From: Pseudomonas putida
GTDB lineage: Bacteria > Pseudomonadota > Gammaproteobacteria > Pseudomonadales > Pseudomonadaceae
Assembly: GCF_005080685.1 (NCBI RefSeq)
Contig: NZ_CP039371.1
Coordinates: 1,054,001 to 1,118,000, forward strand
Direction: 5' to 3'
Length of the DNA stretch: 64,000 bases
Of this stretch, positions 17,849 to 27,358 are shown in pieces. The position numbers and the translations under genes were made by a program. Positions within the stretch are counted from its first letter, which is position 1; every line of letters begins with the position of its first letter. The notes beneath the pieces were generated by a model. The model was not told the DNA's origin. It did not search any database and was given only the letters and a program-made list of their open reading frames with translations.

Positions 17849-19198
17849 ATGACCACGCGCATTCTCACCGGTATCACCACCACCGGCACCCCGCACCTGG
17901 GCAACTACGCCGGGGCCATCCGTCCGGCGATCGTCGCCAGCCAGCAGCCGGGTGCCGATTCGTTCTATTTCCTGGCCGACTACCACGCCCTGATCAAGTG
18001 CGACGACCCGCTGCGCATCCAGCGCTCGCGCCTGGAAATCGCCGCCACCTGGCTGGCCGGTGGCCTGGATCCGGACAAGGTGACCTTCTACCGCCAGTCC
18101 GATATCCCCGAGATCCCCGAGCTTACCTGGCTGCTCACTTGCGTCAGTGCCAAGGGCCTGCTCAACCGCGCCCATGCCTACAAGGCCTCGGTGGACAAGA
18201 ACGTGGAAAACGGCGAAGACCCGGACGCCGGCGTGACCATGGGCCTGTACAGCTACCCGGTGCTGATGGCGGCCGACATCCTGATGTTCAACGCCCACAA
18301 GGTGCCGGTCGGCCGTGACCAGATCCAACACGTGGAGATGGCCCGCGACATCGGCCAGCGTTTCAACCACCTGTTCGGCCAGGGCAAGGATTTCTTCGCC
18401 CTGCCCGAGGCGGTGATCGAGGAAAGCGTGGCAACCTTGCCGGGCCTGGACGGTCGCAAGATGTCCAAGAGCTACGACAACACCATCCCGCTGTTCACCA
18501 GCGCCAAGGACATGAAGGACGCCATCTCGCGCATCGTCACCGACTCGCGCGCGCCGGGCGAGGCCAAAGACCCGGACAACTCGCACCTGTTCACCCTGTT
18601 CCAGGCCTTCTCCACCCAGGCCCAGTGCGCCGAGTTCCGCGAAGAGCTGTTGCAGGGCCTGGGCTGGGGCGAGGCCAAGCAGCGTCTGTTCCAGCTGCTC
18701 GACGGCCAGTTGGCCGAGAAGCGCGACCACTATCACCAGCTGATCTCGCGCCCGTCCGACCTGGAGGACATCCTCCTGGCCGGCGCCGCCAAGGCCCGCA
18801 AGATCGCCACCCCGTTCCTCGAGCAACTGCGCGAGGCCGTTGGCCTGCGTTCGTTCCGCAGCAGCGTGCAAGCCACCACCGAGGTGAAGAAGAAGGCCGC
18901 CAAGACCGCGCGGTTCGTCAGCTTCCGCGACGAGGACGGCAGCTTCCGTTTCCGCCTGCTGGCCGCCGATGGTGAGCAACTGCTGCTGTCGCGCAGCTTC
19001 GCCGACGGCAAGAGCGCAGGCGCCGTGAGCAAGCAGCTGCAGCAAGGTGGCGAGGCCGATGTTCGGGTCGACGGCCTGGGCTTCAGCCTGTGGCTGAACG
19101 GCGAGCAGGTGGCCGAAGGGCCGCAGTTCGAGGCGGCCGAAACGCGTGATGCGGCGATCCAGACCCTGCGCGAAGCACTTGCTCCGCAGCCGGACTGA
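17849..19198 (+). CDS. trpS: Tryptophanyl-tRNA synthetase with C-terminal extension
   Basis: A class I aminoacyl-tRNA synthetase of 449 residues, against about 334 in E. coli. The HIGH-type site is HLGN (16-19) and KMSKS is at 204-208. About 110 extra residues follow the synthetase core: a Lys/Ala linker (KKKAAKTA) and a domain reading [29 protein letters not shown], which resembles DUF1508/YegP repeats. Long TrpS of this kind is known in pseudomonads; the role of the extension is not known to me. Confidence 0.93.
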   Translation: MTTRILTGITTTGTPHLGNYAGAIRPAIVASQQPGADSFYFLADYHALIKCDDPLRIQRSRLEIAATWLAGGLDPDKVTFYRQSDIPEIPELTWLLTCVSAKGLLNRAHAYKASVDKNVENGEDPDAGVTMGLYSYPVLMAADILMFNAHKVPVGRDQIQHVEMARDIGQRFNHLFGQGKDFFALPEAVIEESVATLPGLDGRKMSKSYDNTIPLFTSAKDMKDAISRIVTDSRAPGEAKDPDNSHLFTLFQAFSTQAQCAEFREELLQGLGWGEAKQRLFQLLDGQLAEKRDHYHQLISRPSDLEDILLAGAAKARKIATPFLEQLREAVGLRSFRSSVQATTEVKKKAAKTARFVSFRDEDGSFRFRLLAADGEQLLLSRSFADGKSAGAVSKQLQQGGEADVRVDGLGFSLWLNGEQVAEGPQFEAAETRDAAIQTLREALAPQPD

Positions 19199-19251
19199 GG
19201 CATATTGCCTATCTGCTGAGGCATATTGACGCAAGTCTGATTGCCATAAGG

Positions 19252-19284
19252 CGGGCCGCTCGCTACAGTGACGGCCCGTTTTTT
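19252..19284 (+). terminator. Intrinsic terminator of trpS
   Basis: CGGGCCG (19252-19258) pairs with CGGCCCG (19272-19278), followed by six T. It lies 54 bases after the trpS stop and just before zapE. Confidence 0.8.
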
Positions 19285-19303
19285 GTTGCCTCGCTAACGA
19301 ATC

Positions 19304-20398
19304 ATGACGCCCCTAGAACGATATCAAGCAGATCTGAAACGTCCCGACTTCTTCCATGATGCGGCGCAGGAGACTGCGGTGCGTCACCTGCAGCGCCTGT
19401 ACGACGACCTGGTGCACGCGCAGAACAACAAGCCGGGCATGTTCGGCAAGCTGTTCGGCAAGAAGGAGCAGACGCCGGTCAAGGGGCTGTACTTCTGGGG
19501 TGGGGTAGGCCGAGGCAAGACCTACCTGGTCGATACCTTCTTCGAGGCGCTGCCGTTCAAGCAGAAGATGCGTACGCACTTCCACCGCTTCATGAAGCGC
19601 GTGCACGAGGAGATGAAAACCCTCAAGGGTGAGAAGAACCCGCTGACCATCATCGCCAAGCGCTTCAGCGAAGAAGCCAAGGTGATCTGCTTCGACGAAT
19701 TCTTCGTCTCCGACATCACCGATGCGATGATCCTCGGCACCTTGATGGAGGAGCTGTTCAAGAACGGCGTGTCGCTGGTGGCGACGTCCAACATCGTCCC
19801 CGACGGCCTGTACAAGGACGGCCTGCAGCGCGCGCGCTTCCTGCCGGCCATCGCCATGATCAAGCAGTACACCGACGTGGTGAACGTCGACAGCGGGGTC
19901 GACTATCGCCTGCGTCACCTGGAACAGGCCGAACTGTTCCATTTCCCGCTCAACGAGGCGGCGCACCAGAGCATGCGCGCCAGCTTCAAGGCGCTGACCC
20001 CGGAATGCACCCAGGCCGTCGAGAACGACGTGCTGATGATCGAGAACCGTCCGATCAACGCCCTGCGTACCTGCGACGACGTCGCCTGGTTCGACTTCCG
20101 CGCCCTGTGCGATGGGCCGCGCAGCCAGAACGACTACATCGAGCTGGGCAAGATCTTCCATGCTGTATTGCTGAGCAACGTCGAGCAGATGGGCGTCGCC
20201 ACCGACGACATCGCCCGCCGCTTCATCAACATGGTCGACGAGTTCTATGACCGCAACGTCAAGCTGATCATCTCGGCCGAGGTCGAGCTCAAGGACCTGT
20301 ACACCGGTGGGCGCTTGGCCTTCGAGTTCCAGCGCACCCTGAGCCGGTTGCTGGAGATGCAGTCCCACGAATTTCTGTCGCGGGCGCACAAGCCGTAA
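19304..20398 (+). CDS. zapE: Cell division protein ZapE (AFG1-like ATPase)
   Basis: A 364-residue AFG1-family P-loop ATPase. Walker A GGVGRGKT is at 66-73 and the Walker B region VICFDEFFVSDI near 126-137. ZapE in E. coli binds FtsZ under stress and supports division. The length matches the family (about 375). It is a single gene between the trpS terminator and a convergent GlxA regulator. Confidence 0.92.
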   Translation: MTPLERYQADLKRPDFFHDAAQETAVRHLQRLYDDLVHAQNNKPGMFGKLFGKKEQTPVKGLYFWGGVGRGKTYLVDTFFEALPFKQKMRTHFHRFMKRVHEEMKTLKGEKNPLTIIAKRFSEEAKVICFDEFFVSDITDAMILGTLMEELFKNGVSLVATSNIVPDGLYKDGLQRARFLPAIAMIKQYTDVVNVDSGVDYRLRHLEQAELFHFPLNEAAHQSMRASFKALTPECTQAVENDVLMIENRPINALRTCDDVAWFDFRALCDGPRSQNDYIELGKIFHAVLLSNVEQMGVATDDIARRFINMVDEFYDRNVKLIISAEVELKDLYTGGRLAFEFQRTLSRLLEMQSHEFLSRAHKP

Positions 20399-20402
20399 AT
20401 CG

Positions 20403-20425
20403 CCGGGGCTGCTGCGCAGCCCCGG
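20403..20425. terminator. Hairpin between convergent zapE and GlxA regulator
   Basis: CCGGGGCTGC, three bases, GCAGCCCCGG: a perfect 10-bp stem seven bases from both stop codons. T-tracts are poor on either side, so it may stop transcription only weakly. Confidence 0.5.
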
Positions 20426-20431
20426 TTGCTT

Positions 20432-21430
20432 TCAGGCCTCCTGCATGAACTGCTGGCGATACTGGTTCGGCGACAGCTCGGTATGCTGGCGGAACAGCCG
20501 CGCGAAGAAGCTGGCATCGTCGTATCCCACCTCGTAGCTGATGGTCTTGATGCTCTTGCGCGTGCTCGACAGCAGCCCCTTGGCCGTCTCGATCCGCAGC
20601 CGCTGCAGGTAGTGCAGCGGTTTGTCGCCCGTGGCGCCCTGGAAGCGGCGCATGAAGTTGCGGATGCTCATGCCATGGTTGCGAGCCACGTCCTCGAAGC
20701 GGAACTTGTCGGCGAAGTGTTCCTCCAGCCAGTGCTGGATCTGCAGGATGATCAGGTCCTGGTGCAGCTTCTGGCCGCCGAAGCCCATGCGCCCGGGGGT
20801 GTAGTTGCGCTGCACCTCATAGAGGATGTCGCGCGACACCGCGCGGGCCACGTTGGCGCCGCAGAAACGCTCGATCAGGTAGATGTACAGGTCGCAGGCC
20901 GACGTGGTGCCGCCGGCGCAGTAGAGGTTGTCGGCGTCGGTCAGGTGCTTGTCCTGGTTGAGGCGGACCTTGGGAAAGCGCTCGGCGAAACTGGCGAAGA
21001 AGCGCCAGTAGGTGGTCGCCTCCTTGCCATCGAGCAGCCCGGCCTCGGCCAGCCAGAACACCCCACTGGCCTCGGCGCACAGCACCGCGCCGCGGGCATG
21101 CTGCTCGCGCAGCCAGGGCAGCACTTGCGGATAGCGTTGCACGAGGTTGTCGAAGTCGTCCCAGAACGCCGGGAGAACGATCACGTCGGCATCGATCAGG
21201 CCGCCGTCGACCGGAAGCTGCACGTTGCTGAAGCTGTCCACGGGCTGCCCGTCCGGGCTTACCAGGGCGATCTCGAACATCGGTTGCAGCCCCAGCCCCA
21301 GTTGCTTGCTGTAGCGCAGGCTGGCCAGATGGAAGAAATCCTTGGCCTGCATCAGGGTCGATGCGAACACCTTGTCGATGGCCAGGATGCATACGCGGCG
21401 CAATGACGCCGGGGGTTGGGTAAACATCAT
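20432..21430 (-). CDS. GlxA/AraC-family transcription regulator with DJ-1/PfpI domain
   Basis: A 332-residue regulator. Residues about 10-200 form a DJ-1/PfpI-like (glutamine-amidotransferase-like) sensor fold with AVLCAEASGVF at the elbow; residues about 228-330 carry two AraC helix-turn-helix units (FRFEDVARNHGMSIRNFMRRFQ and ISYEVGYDDASFFARLFRQHT). Regulators of this build control quaternary amine and amino-acid catabolism in pseudomonads, but nothing nearby names the target here. Two adjacent ATG codons are possible starts (21430, 21427). Confidence 0.85.
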   Translation of the reverse strand: MMFTQPPASLRRVCILAIDKVFASTLMQAKDFFHLASLRYSKQLGLGLQPMFEIALVSPDGQPVDSFSNVQLPVDGGLIDADVIVLPAFWDDFDNLVQRYPQVLPWLREQHARGAVLCAEASGVFWLAEAGLLDGKEATTYWRFFASFAERFPKVRLNQDKHLTDADNLYCAGGTTSACDLYIYLIERFCGANVARAVSRDILYEVQRNYTPGRMGFGGQKLHQDLIILQIQHWLEEHFADKFRFEDVARNHGMSIRNFMRRFQGATGDKPLHYLQRLRIETAKGLLSSTRKSIKTISYEVGYDDASFFARLFRQHTELSPNQYRQQFMQEA

Positions 21431-21534
21431 TGTCGTTGTTCTTATAGGGTAGAGTGGTCAATCACCGGCTGGATCGTCTTATTTTTTGGCTGGTGTGTCT
21501 ACCCCGATGGATCGCGTCGCATTCTTCGTGGCGG

Positions 21535-21606
21535 TTCGGCGCCCCGACAAGCCCGCTCCCACAGGTACCGCTTCGATCTCGGGCGCGGTCAGATCCTGTG
21601 GGAGCA
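21535..21606. repeat. Degraded REP-like pair
   Basis: GACAAGCCCGCTCCCACAGG and CCTGTGGGAGCAGGC lie inverted about 40 bases apart between the start of the GlxA regulator and the end of the aldo/keto reductase. The outer hairpin parts are missing, so these are REP remnants. Confidence 0.6.
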
Positions 21607-21624
21607 GGCGACACTGAACTCAGC

Positions 21625-22664
21625 TCAAGGCGCCGGGTTCGGCTGGTCCTGGTGGATCGCCTCGATCGCCGCCAGCAACTCGTCGCTGAGGTTCAGGTCC
21701 AGGCTCGCCAGGTTGCTGTCCAGTTGTTCCAGGCTGGTGGCGCCGATGATGTTGCTGGTCACGAAGGGCTGGCGGGTGACGAAGGCCAGGGCCATCTGTG
21801 CCGGGTCCAGGCCGTGGTCCTTGGCCAGTTGAACGTAGCGGCTGCACGCTGCAACCGTCTGCGGGTTGGAGTAGCGGGCGAAGCGGCTGAACAGGGTCAG
21901 GCGGCCGTTTTCCGGCCGTGCGCCGTTCTCGTACTTGCCCGACAGCATGCCGAAGGCCAGCGGCGAGTAGGCCAGCAGCCCGCATTGTTCGCGAATCGCC
22001 ACTTCCGCCAGGCCGACTTCGAAGCTGCGGTTGAGCAGGTTGTACGGGTTCTGGATCGACACCGCACGTGGCCAGCCGCGGCTTTCTGCCAGGTGCAGGA
22101 ACTTCATGGTGCCCCATGGCGTTTCATTGGACAGACCGATGTGGCGGATCTTGCCGGCACGCACCTGTTCGTCGAGCACCTCGAGGGTTTCTTCCAGCGG
22201 AGTGAAGTGGTCCTGGGGCAGGTGCTGGTAGCCCAGCTTGCCGAAGAAATTGGTACTGCGCTCCGGCCAGTGCAGTTGGTAGAGGTCGATGCGGTCGGTC
22301 TGCAGGCGCTCGAGACTGGCATCCAGCGCCGCCACGATGTGCTGGCGATTGTGCTTGAGCTGGCCGTCGCGGATGTGGCTGATGCCGTTGCCGGGCCGGC
22401 GACCTTGCTCGCCAGTACCCAGTCGTCGCGGTCGCTGTTGGCGCGGAACCAGTTGCCGATGATGCGCTCGGTGGCCGCGTAGGTTTCCGGGCGTGGCGGC
22501 ACCGGGTACATCTCGGCGGTGTCGATGAAGTTGATGCCGCGGGCCTTGGCCCGGGAAATCTGCTCGAAGGCCTCATCCTGGGTGTTCTGCTCACCCCAGG
22601 TCATGGTGCCCAGGCAAAGGGCGCTGACGTCGAGGTCGGTACGACCGAGCTTGCGGTATTCCAT
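21625..22664 (-). pseudogene. tas: Tas-like NADP(H)-dependent aldo/keto reductase, interrupted by a -1 frameshift
   Basis: Two frames join into one reductase. From the ATG at 22664 (AAGGAGT ahead) the frame runs 91 codons with the catalytic residues Asp48, Tyr53 (FIDTAEMY) and Lys87 (LASKVAG); after the triplets for Ala-Gly-Pro it goes wrong. The other frame then continues [12 protein letters not shown]... through [14 protein letters not shown] (catalytic His) to the stop at 21625. Adding one base to the CC at 22391-22392 restores one open frame of 346 codons, the length of E. coli Tas. The rest is undamaged, so this is either a recent mutation or a sequencing error. Substrate unknown. Confidence 0.85.
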
Positions 22665-22849
22665 CGGGAAGACACTCCTTGGCAAAGAAGCCCATAAAAG
22701 CAGGTTGAAATTTTTCGCGCAATCTGGATAATTCGGCACCTCTCCGCGTGGCGGAAGTGATGCACCACCACGCAGGAAGAACCCCGTCGAACATTGGCGT
22801 GCCCGACCCGAGCCCCCAAAAGCGTCAGCGTTCGGCTGCGCGTTTGCCC

Positions 22850-22878
22850 TTGGCAATCTGCGCACTATCCAGTAAGAT
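22850..22878 (+). promoter_or_regulatory. Sigma70 promoter of rplM-rpsI
   Basis: TTGGCA (22850-22855), 17 bases, TAAGAT (22873-22878): a near-consensus promoter giving a start about 35 bases before the rplM ATG. Confidence 0.75.
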
Positions 22879-22921
22879 TCGCCGTCTATTTTTCGCTGGG
22901 CGGCCTCTGAGGCTTTAGAGA

Positions 22922-23350
22922 ATGAAAACTTTTACTGCTAAACCGGAAACAGTAAAGCGCGAGTGGTTCGTAGTCGACGCCGCTGGCCAGACCCTGGGTC
23001 GTCTGGCTACCGAAATCGCTAGCCGTCTGCGTGGCAAGCACAAACCAGAATACACCCCGCACGTTGACACCGGCGACTACATCGTCGTCATCAACGCCGA
23101 GCAGATTCGTGTAACTGGCGCCAAGTCTTCCGACAAGATGTACTACTCCCACTCCGGCTTCCCGGGCGGTATCAAGGAAATCAACTTCGAGAAGCTGATC
23201 GCCAAGGCCCCTGAGCGTGTTATCGAAACCGCGGTCAAAGGCATGCTGCCTAAGAACCCGCTGGGTCGCGACATGTACCGTAAGCTGAAAGTGTACGCGG
23301 GTGCTGCTCACCCACACACTGCTCAGCAGCCTCAAGAACTGAAGATCTAA
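22922..23350 (+). CDS. rplM: 50S ribosomal protein L13
   Basis: 142 residues, the usual length for L13, an early-assembly protein of the large ribosomal subunit. It shows [31 protein letters not shown] and [23 protein letters not shown], both hallmarks of the family. Codon use is strongly biased, as expected for a highly expressed gene. It is co-transcribed with rpsI, 14 bases downstream. Confidence 0.98.
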   Translation: MKTFTAKPETVKREWFVVDAAGQTLGRLATEIASRLRGKHKPEYTPHVDTGDYIVVINAEQIRVTGAKSSDKMYYSHSGFPGGIKEINFEKLIAKAPERVIETAVKGMLPKNPLGRDMYRKLKVYAGAAHPHTAQQPQELKI

Positions 23351-23364
23351 CGGGATAGTTCATT

Positions 23365-23757
23365 ATGTCGGCGACTCAAAATTACGGCACTGGCCGTCGC
23401 AAGACCGCAACCGCTCGCGTTTTCCTGCGTCCGGGTACTGGTAACATCTCCATCAACAACCGTTCTCTGGACGTGTTCTTCGGCCGCGAAACCGCTCGCA
23501 TGGTTGTTCGCCAGCCGCTGGAGCTGACCGAGACCGTCGAGAAGTTCGACATCTACGTCACCGTCGCCGGTGGTGGTGTCAGCGGTCAAGCCGGTGCGAT
23601 CCGTCACGGTATCACCCGCGCTCTGATGGAATACGACGAAACCCTGCGTGGCGCTCTGCGTCGTGCTGGCTACGTCACCCGCGACGCTCGTGAAGTCGAG
23701 CGTAAGAAAGTGGGTCTGCGTAAAGCGCGTAAGCGTCCTCAGTACTCCAAGCGTTAA
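23365..23757 (+). CDS. rpsI: 30S ribosomal protein S9
   Basis: 130 residues, standard for S9, whose C-terminal tail reaches the P-site tRNA. It has [18 protein letters not shown] at the start and the basic end [12 protein letters not shown] with the invariant final Lys-Arg. It is the second gene of the rplM-rpsI operon and is followed by a strong terminator. Confidence 0.98.
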   Translation: MSATQNYGTGRRKTATARVFLRPGTGNISINNRSLDVFFGRETARMVVRQPLELTETVEKFDIYVTVAGGGVSGQAGAIRHGITRALMEYDETLRGALRRAGYVTRDAREVERKKVGLRKARKRPQYSKR

Positions 23758-23774
23758 TACCGCTTCGGCAGTCG

Positions 23775-23811
23775 AAAAAAGCCCGGTTCCTTGGAACCGG
23801 GCTTTTTTTTT
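23775..23811 (+). terminator. Strong intrinsic terminator of rplM-rpsI
   Basis: GCCCGGTTCC (23781-23790) pairs perfectly with GGAACCGGGC (23793-23802), flanked by an A-run before and eight or more T after. Confidence 0.93.
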
Positions 23812-24020
23812 GGGCTTGAACTAACCTGTCAGCATGTCGGTGACCGCTTGTCGCATAGACGCAGATCAAGCAAAGCGCGGGTTGTCGCCGTTGGTCGGGG
23901 TAATCACCTTGTCACTGTGTGGATTTGTTTCTTACCATGGCGACCGTTTTTGGTGCCACTGACACAACCTAAGTACAGGCCTGGTTCAACAGGCCAAGCA
24001 AGCTGATGGGAGAGGACTGA

Positions 24021-24614
24021 ATGAGCAATGACGGCGTCAACACAGGCCGGCGCCGCTTCCTCGTAGCCGCGACATCCGTGGTCGGGGCGGCGGGGGCAGT
24101 GGGGGCTGCGGTACCGTTCGTGGGGTCATGGTTTCCCAGTGCCAAGGCAAAGGCTGCCGGCGCACCGGTGAAGGTCAATGTCGCCAAGGTCGAACCCGGG
24201 CAGCAGATGGTGGCCGAATGGCGTGGCCAGCCGGTGTTCATCGTGCGGCGAACGGAAGAGATCCTGGGCAACCTCAAGAAGATCACTGGCGAGCTCTCCG
24301 ACCCCGAATCCAAGGCGTCCGTGCAGCCGACCTATGTCGACCCGCAGGTGCGCTCGATCAAGCCGGAAATCCTCATCCTCGTCGGTCTCTGTACCCACCT
24401 TGGCTGCTCGCCCACCTTCCGTCCGGAGGTGGCGCCTGCCGACCTCGGTCCAAAGTGGGTCGGCGGTTATTTCTGTCCTTGCCATGGTTCCCACTACGAC
24501 CTCGCGGGGCGTGTCTACAAGTCTCAGCCGGCACCGCTCAACCTGCCGGTGCCGCCGCATTCGTACGAGTCTGACGACATCATCGTCATCGGCGTCGATC
24601 AGGAGAACGCATGA
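24021..24614 (+). CDS. petA: Ubiquinol-cytochrome c reductase Rieske iron-sulfur subunit
   Basis: The 197-residue Rieske protein of the cytochrome bc1 complex. A twin-arginine motif RRRFL (10-14) and a hydrophobic anchor (about 15-36) show Tat-dependent insertion. The 2Fe-2S ligands are Cys124 and His126 in CTHLGC and Cys152 and His155 in CPCHGS; Cys129 and Cys154 make the disulfide. It overlaps petB by four bases in petABC. Confidence 0.96.
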   Translation: MSNDGVNTGRRRFLVAATSVVGAAGAVGAAVPFVGSWFPSAKAKAAGAPVKVNVAKVEPGQQMVAEWRGQPVFIVRRTEEILGNLKKITGELSDPESKASVQPTYVDPQVRSIKPEILILVGLCTHLGCSPTFRPEVAPADLGPKWVGGYFCPCHGSHYDLAGRVYKSQPAPLNLPVPPHSYESDDIIVIGVDQENA

Positions 24615-25825
24615 TGAGCAAGTTCATGGACTGGGTCGATGCGCGCTTCCCCGCCACCAAGATGTGGGAAGATCACCTGAGCAAGTACTACGCGCCGAAA
24701 AACTTCAACTTCCTGTACTTCTTCGGCTCCCTGGCACTGCTGGTGCTGGTGAACCAGATCGTCACCGGTGTCTGGTTGACCATGAGCTTCACGCCGTCGG
24801 CCGAAGAGGCCTTCGCCTCGGTCGAGTACATCATGCGCGACGTGGAGTACGGCTGGATCCTGCGCTACCTGCACTCTACCGGTGCGTCGGCATTCTTCAT
24901 CGTCGTCTACCTGCACATGTTCCGTGGCCTGCTCTACGGCTCCTACCAGAAGCCGCGTGAGCTGGTCTGGCTGTTCGGCATGCTGATCTACCTGGCGTTG
25001 ATGGCCGAAGCCTTCATGGGTTACCTGCTGCCTTGGGGCCAGATGTCGTACTGGGGCGCCCAGGTGATCATCTCGTTGTTCGGCGCCATCCCGGTGATCG
25101 GCGATGACCTGACGCAGTGGATCCGCGGTGACTACCTGATTTCCGGCATCACCCTCAACCGCTTCTTCGCCCTCCATGTGGTGGCGCTGCCGATCGTGAT
25201 CCTTGGCCTGGTGGTGCTGCACATCCTAGCCTTGCACGAGGTGGGGTCGAACAACCCCGATGGCGTCGACATCAAGAAGAAAAAGGACGAAAACGGCATT
25301 CCCCTCGACGGTATTCCGTTCCACCCGTACTACACCGTCAAGGATATCGTCGGTGTCGTGGTGTTCCTCTTCGTGTTCTGCGCGGTCGTGTTCTTCTTCC
25401 CGGAAATGGGCGGCTACTTCCTCGAAAAACCCAACTTCGAGCAGGCCAACGCGTTCAAGACACCTGAGCACATCGCCCCGGTCTGGTACTTCACGCCGTT
25501 CTACGCGATCTTGCGGGCGGTGCCGGACAAGCTGATGGGCGTCATCGCCATGGGGGCGGCCATCGCCGTGCTGTTCGTGTTGCCCTGGCTCGACCGCAGT
25601 CCGGTGCGCTCGATGCGCTACAAGGGCTGGCTGAGCAAGCTCTTCCTGCTGGTGTTCTGCGTGGCCTTCGTCATCCTCGGCGTGCTTGGCGTACTGGCGC
25701 CAACCCCTGGGCGTACCTTGTTGTCGCAGGTCTGTACGGTGCTGTACTTCGCCTACTTCCTGCTGATGCCGTTCTACACAAGGCTCGAGAAGACCAAACC
25801 GGTTCCGGAAAGGGTGACTGGCTGA
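24611..25825 (+). CDS. petB: Ubiquinol-cytochrome c reductase cytochrome b subunit
   Basis: A 404-residue cytochrome b, with about eight to nine membrane spans and two b hemes, where quinol is oxidised and reduced in the inner membrane. Heme-binding histidines sit in LHSTGASAFFIVVYLHMFRGL and NRFFALHVVALPIVILGLVVLHI, and the Qo motif PVW is present (PVWYFTPFYAILRAVPDKLMG). Start codons at 24611 and 24614 are both possible. Confidence 0.96.
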   Translation: MMSKFMDWVDARFPATKMWEDHLSKYYAPKNFNFLYFFGSLALLVLVNQIVTGVWLTMSFTPSAEEAFASVEYIMRDVEYGWILRYLHSTGASAFFIVVYLHMFRGLLYGSYQKPRELVWLFGMLIYLALMAEAFMGYLLPWGQMSYWGAQVIISLFGAIPVIGDDLTQWIRGDYLISGITLNRFFALHVVALPIVILGLVVLHILALHEVGSNNPDGVDIKKKKDENGIPLDGIPFHPYYTVKDIVGVVVFLFVFCAVVFFFPEMGGYFLEKPNFEQANAFKTPEHIAPVWYFTPFYAILRAVPDKLMGVIAMGAAIAVLFVLPWLDRSPVRSMRYKGWLSKLFLLVFCVAFVILGVLGVLAPTPGRTLLSQVCTVLYFAYFLLMPFYTRLEKTKPVPERVTG

Positions 25826-26604
25826 TGAAAAAGTTGATTGCAGTTTTTCTGCTGGCAGTGATGCCTGCCTTCGCCTTCGCTGCCGAGCAGGGTCTGGAGC
25901 TGGACAAGGTCGATGTCGATCTCACCGACAAGGCCGCAATGCAAGACGGTGCACGCACCTTCGCCAACTATTGCATGGGCTGTCACAGTGCCAAGTTCCA
26001 GCGCTACGAGCGCGTGGCCGATGACCTGGATATCCCCCATGAGCTGATGCTCGAGAAACTGGTGTTCACCGGCGCCAAGATCGGCGACCACATGAAGATC
26101 GGCATGCAGCCGAGCGATGCCAAGACCTGGTTCGGTGCGGCACCGCCCGACCTCACCCTGGTGGCGCGGGTGCGCGGCAACGATTGGCTGTACACCTACC
26201 TGCGCAGCTTCTACGAGGACAAGTCGCGGCCTTACGGGGTGAACAACAAGGTCTTCCCCAACGTCGGCATGCCCAACGTGCTGGTAGGCTTGCAGGGTAA
26301 CCAGGTAATTGGTTGCAAGCAGGTGCAGAGCGTGGTCGATGGCAAGAAGCAATTCGACCCGTTGACCGGCACGCCGCTCACCCATGAAGCCTGCGACCAG
26401 CTGACCATCACGCCGAATTCCGGTACCCTGACGACCGAGCAGTTCGACGAGAAGGTCAAGAACCTGGTGACCTTCCTGGCCTATTCGGCCAACCCGGTCA
26501 AACTGGAAAGCCAGCGCATCGGTACCTACGTGTTGCTGTTCCTGGCTTTCTTCTTCGTGTTCGCCTACTTGCTCAAGCGCGAATACTGGAAGGACGTGCA
26601 CTGA
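25825..26604 (+). CDS. petC: Cytochrome c1
   Basis: The 259-residue c1 subunit. A signal peptide (1-20) is followed by the c-type heme site CMGCH (50-54); a C-terminal membrane anchor (about 235-252, YVLLFLAFFFVFAYLL) fixes it to the inner membrane with the heme outside. It passes electrons from the Rieske centre to soluble cytochrome c. It overlaps the petB stop by one base. Confidence 0.96.
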   Translation: MKKLIAVFLLAVMPAFAFAAEQGLELDKVDVDLTDKAAMQDGARTFANYCMGCHSAKFQRYERVADDLDIPHELMLEKLVFTGAKIGDHMKIGMQPSDAKTWFGAAPPDLTLVARVRGNDWLYTYLRSFYEDKSRPYGVNNKVFPNVGMPNVLVGLQGNQVIGCKQVQSVVDGKKQFDPLTGTPLTHEACDQLTITPNSGTLTTEQFDEKVKNLVTFLAYSANPVKLESQRIGTYVLLFLAFFFVFAYLLKREYWKDVH

Positions 26605-26629
26605 TCACGCAGTAGTTTCTGGTTAGTTG

Positions 26630-26681
26630 AACGCGCCCTGGGCGTTCCCGCGTAAATGCGTGGGGGCCTCCAGGGCGCGTT
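26630..26681. terminator. Long inverted repeat between petC and sspA
   Basis: AACGCGCCCTGG (26630-26641) and CCAGGGCGCGTT (26670-26681) pair over 12 bases with a 28-base loop that can form a further small stem. It starts 26 bases after the petC stop. No T-run follows, so it could be a 3'-end stabiliser or weak terminator. Confidence 0.5.
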
Positions 26682-26724
26682 TGCATTTGCAGTCTTACAA
26701 GCATCCCCATGCGAGGAGCCGTAC

Positions 26725-27348
26725 ATGGGCGCGACCAACAGGTTAGCCTGCTATTCCGATCCCGCCGATCACTATTCTCATCGCGTGCGCCTGGTGCTCG
26801 CCGAGAAAGGCATCGGCGTGCAGATCATCGACGTCGACCCCGCTCGCCTGCCGCCCAAGCTGATCGAAGCGAACCCCTATGGCAGCGTGCCGACCCTGGT
26901 CGACCGCGACCTGGCGTTGTATGAATCGACCGTGGTAATGGAATACCTCGAGGAGCGTTATCCGCACCCTCCGTTGATGCCGGTGTATCCGGTGGCGCGC
27001 GGCAACAGCCGCTTGCTGATCCACCGCATCCAGCGCGACTGGTGCGCGCTGGCGGACATCGTGCTCGACTCGCGTAGTTCCGAGGCGGCCCGTGCCGATG
27101 CACGCAAGGCGTTGCGCGAGAGCCTGACCGGCGTTTCCCCGGTGTTCGCCGAGTTCGCCTGCTTCATGAGCGATGAGCAAAGCCTGGTCGATTGTTGTCT
27201 ATTGCCCATATTATGGCGTTTGCCATTATTGGGTATCGAGTTGCCGCGGCAAGCCAAGCCGCTGCTGGAATACATGGAGCGACAGTTCGCCCGCGAGCCT
27301 TTCCAGGCGAGCCTGTCCTCCGCAGAGCGTGAAATGCGCAAGCTTTAA
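26725..27348 (+). CDS. sspA: Stringent starvation protein A
   Basis: A 207-residue GST-fold protein that binds RNA polymerase and alters transcription in stationary phase. It has an N-terminal thioredoxin-like half ([56 protein letters not shown]) and an all-helical half. The ATG at 26725 has GAGGAG before it; the upstream in-frame start at 26656 is rejected. sspB follows after 10 bases, and petABC precedes it, the usual order. Confidence 0.94.
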   Translation: MGATNRLACYSDPADHYSHRVRLVLAEKGIGVQIIDVDPARLPPKLIEANPYGSVPTLVDRDLALYESTVVMEYLEERYPHPPLMPVYPVARGNSRLLIHRIQRDWCALADIVLDSRSSEAARADARKALRESLTGVSPVFAEFACFMSDEQSLVDCCLLPILWRLPLLGIELPRQAKPLLEYMERQFAREPFQASLSSAEREMRKL

Positions 27349-27358
27349 GGAGCCGTTG

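Noticed and set aside
23909..23937. TTGTCA-N17-TTACCA as the petABC promoter
   Set aside because: The spacing is right but the -10 is weak and other choices in the AT-rich gap are as good.
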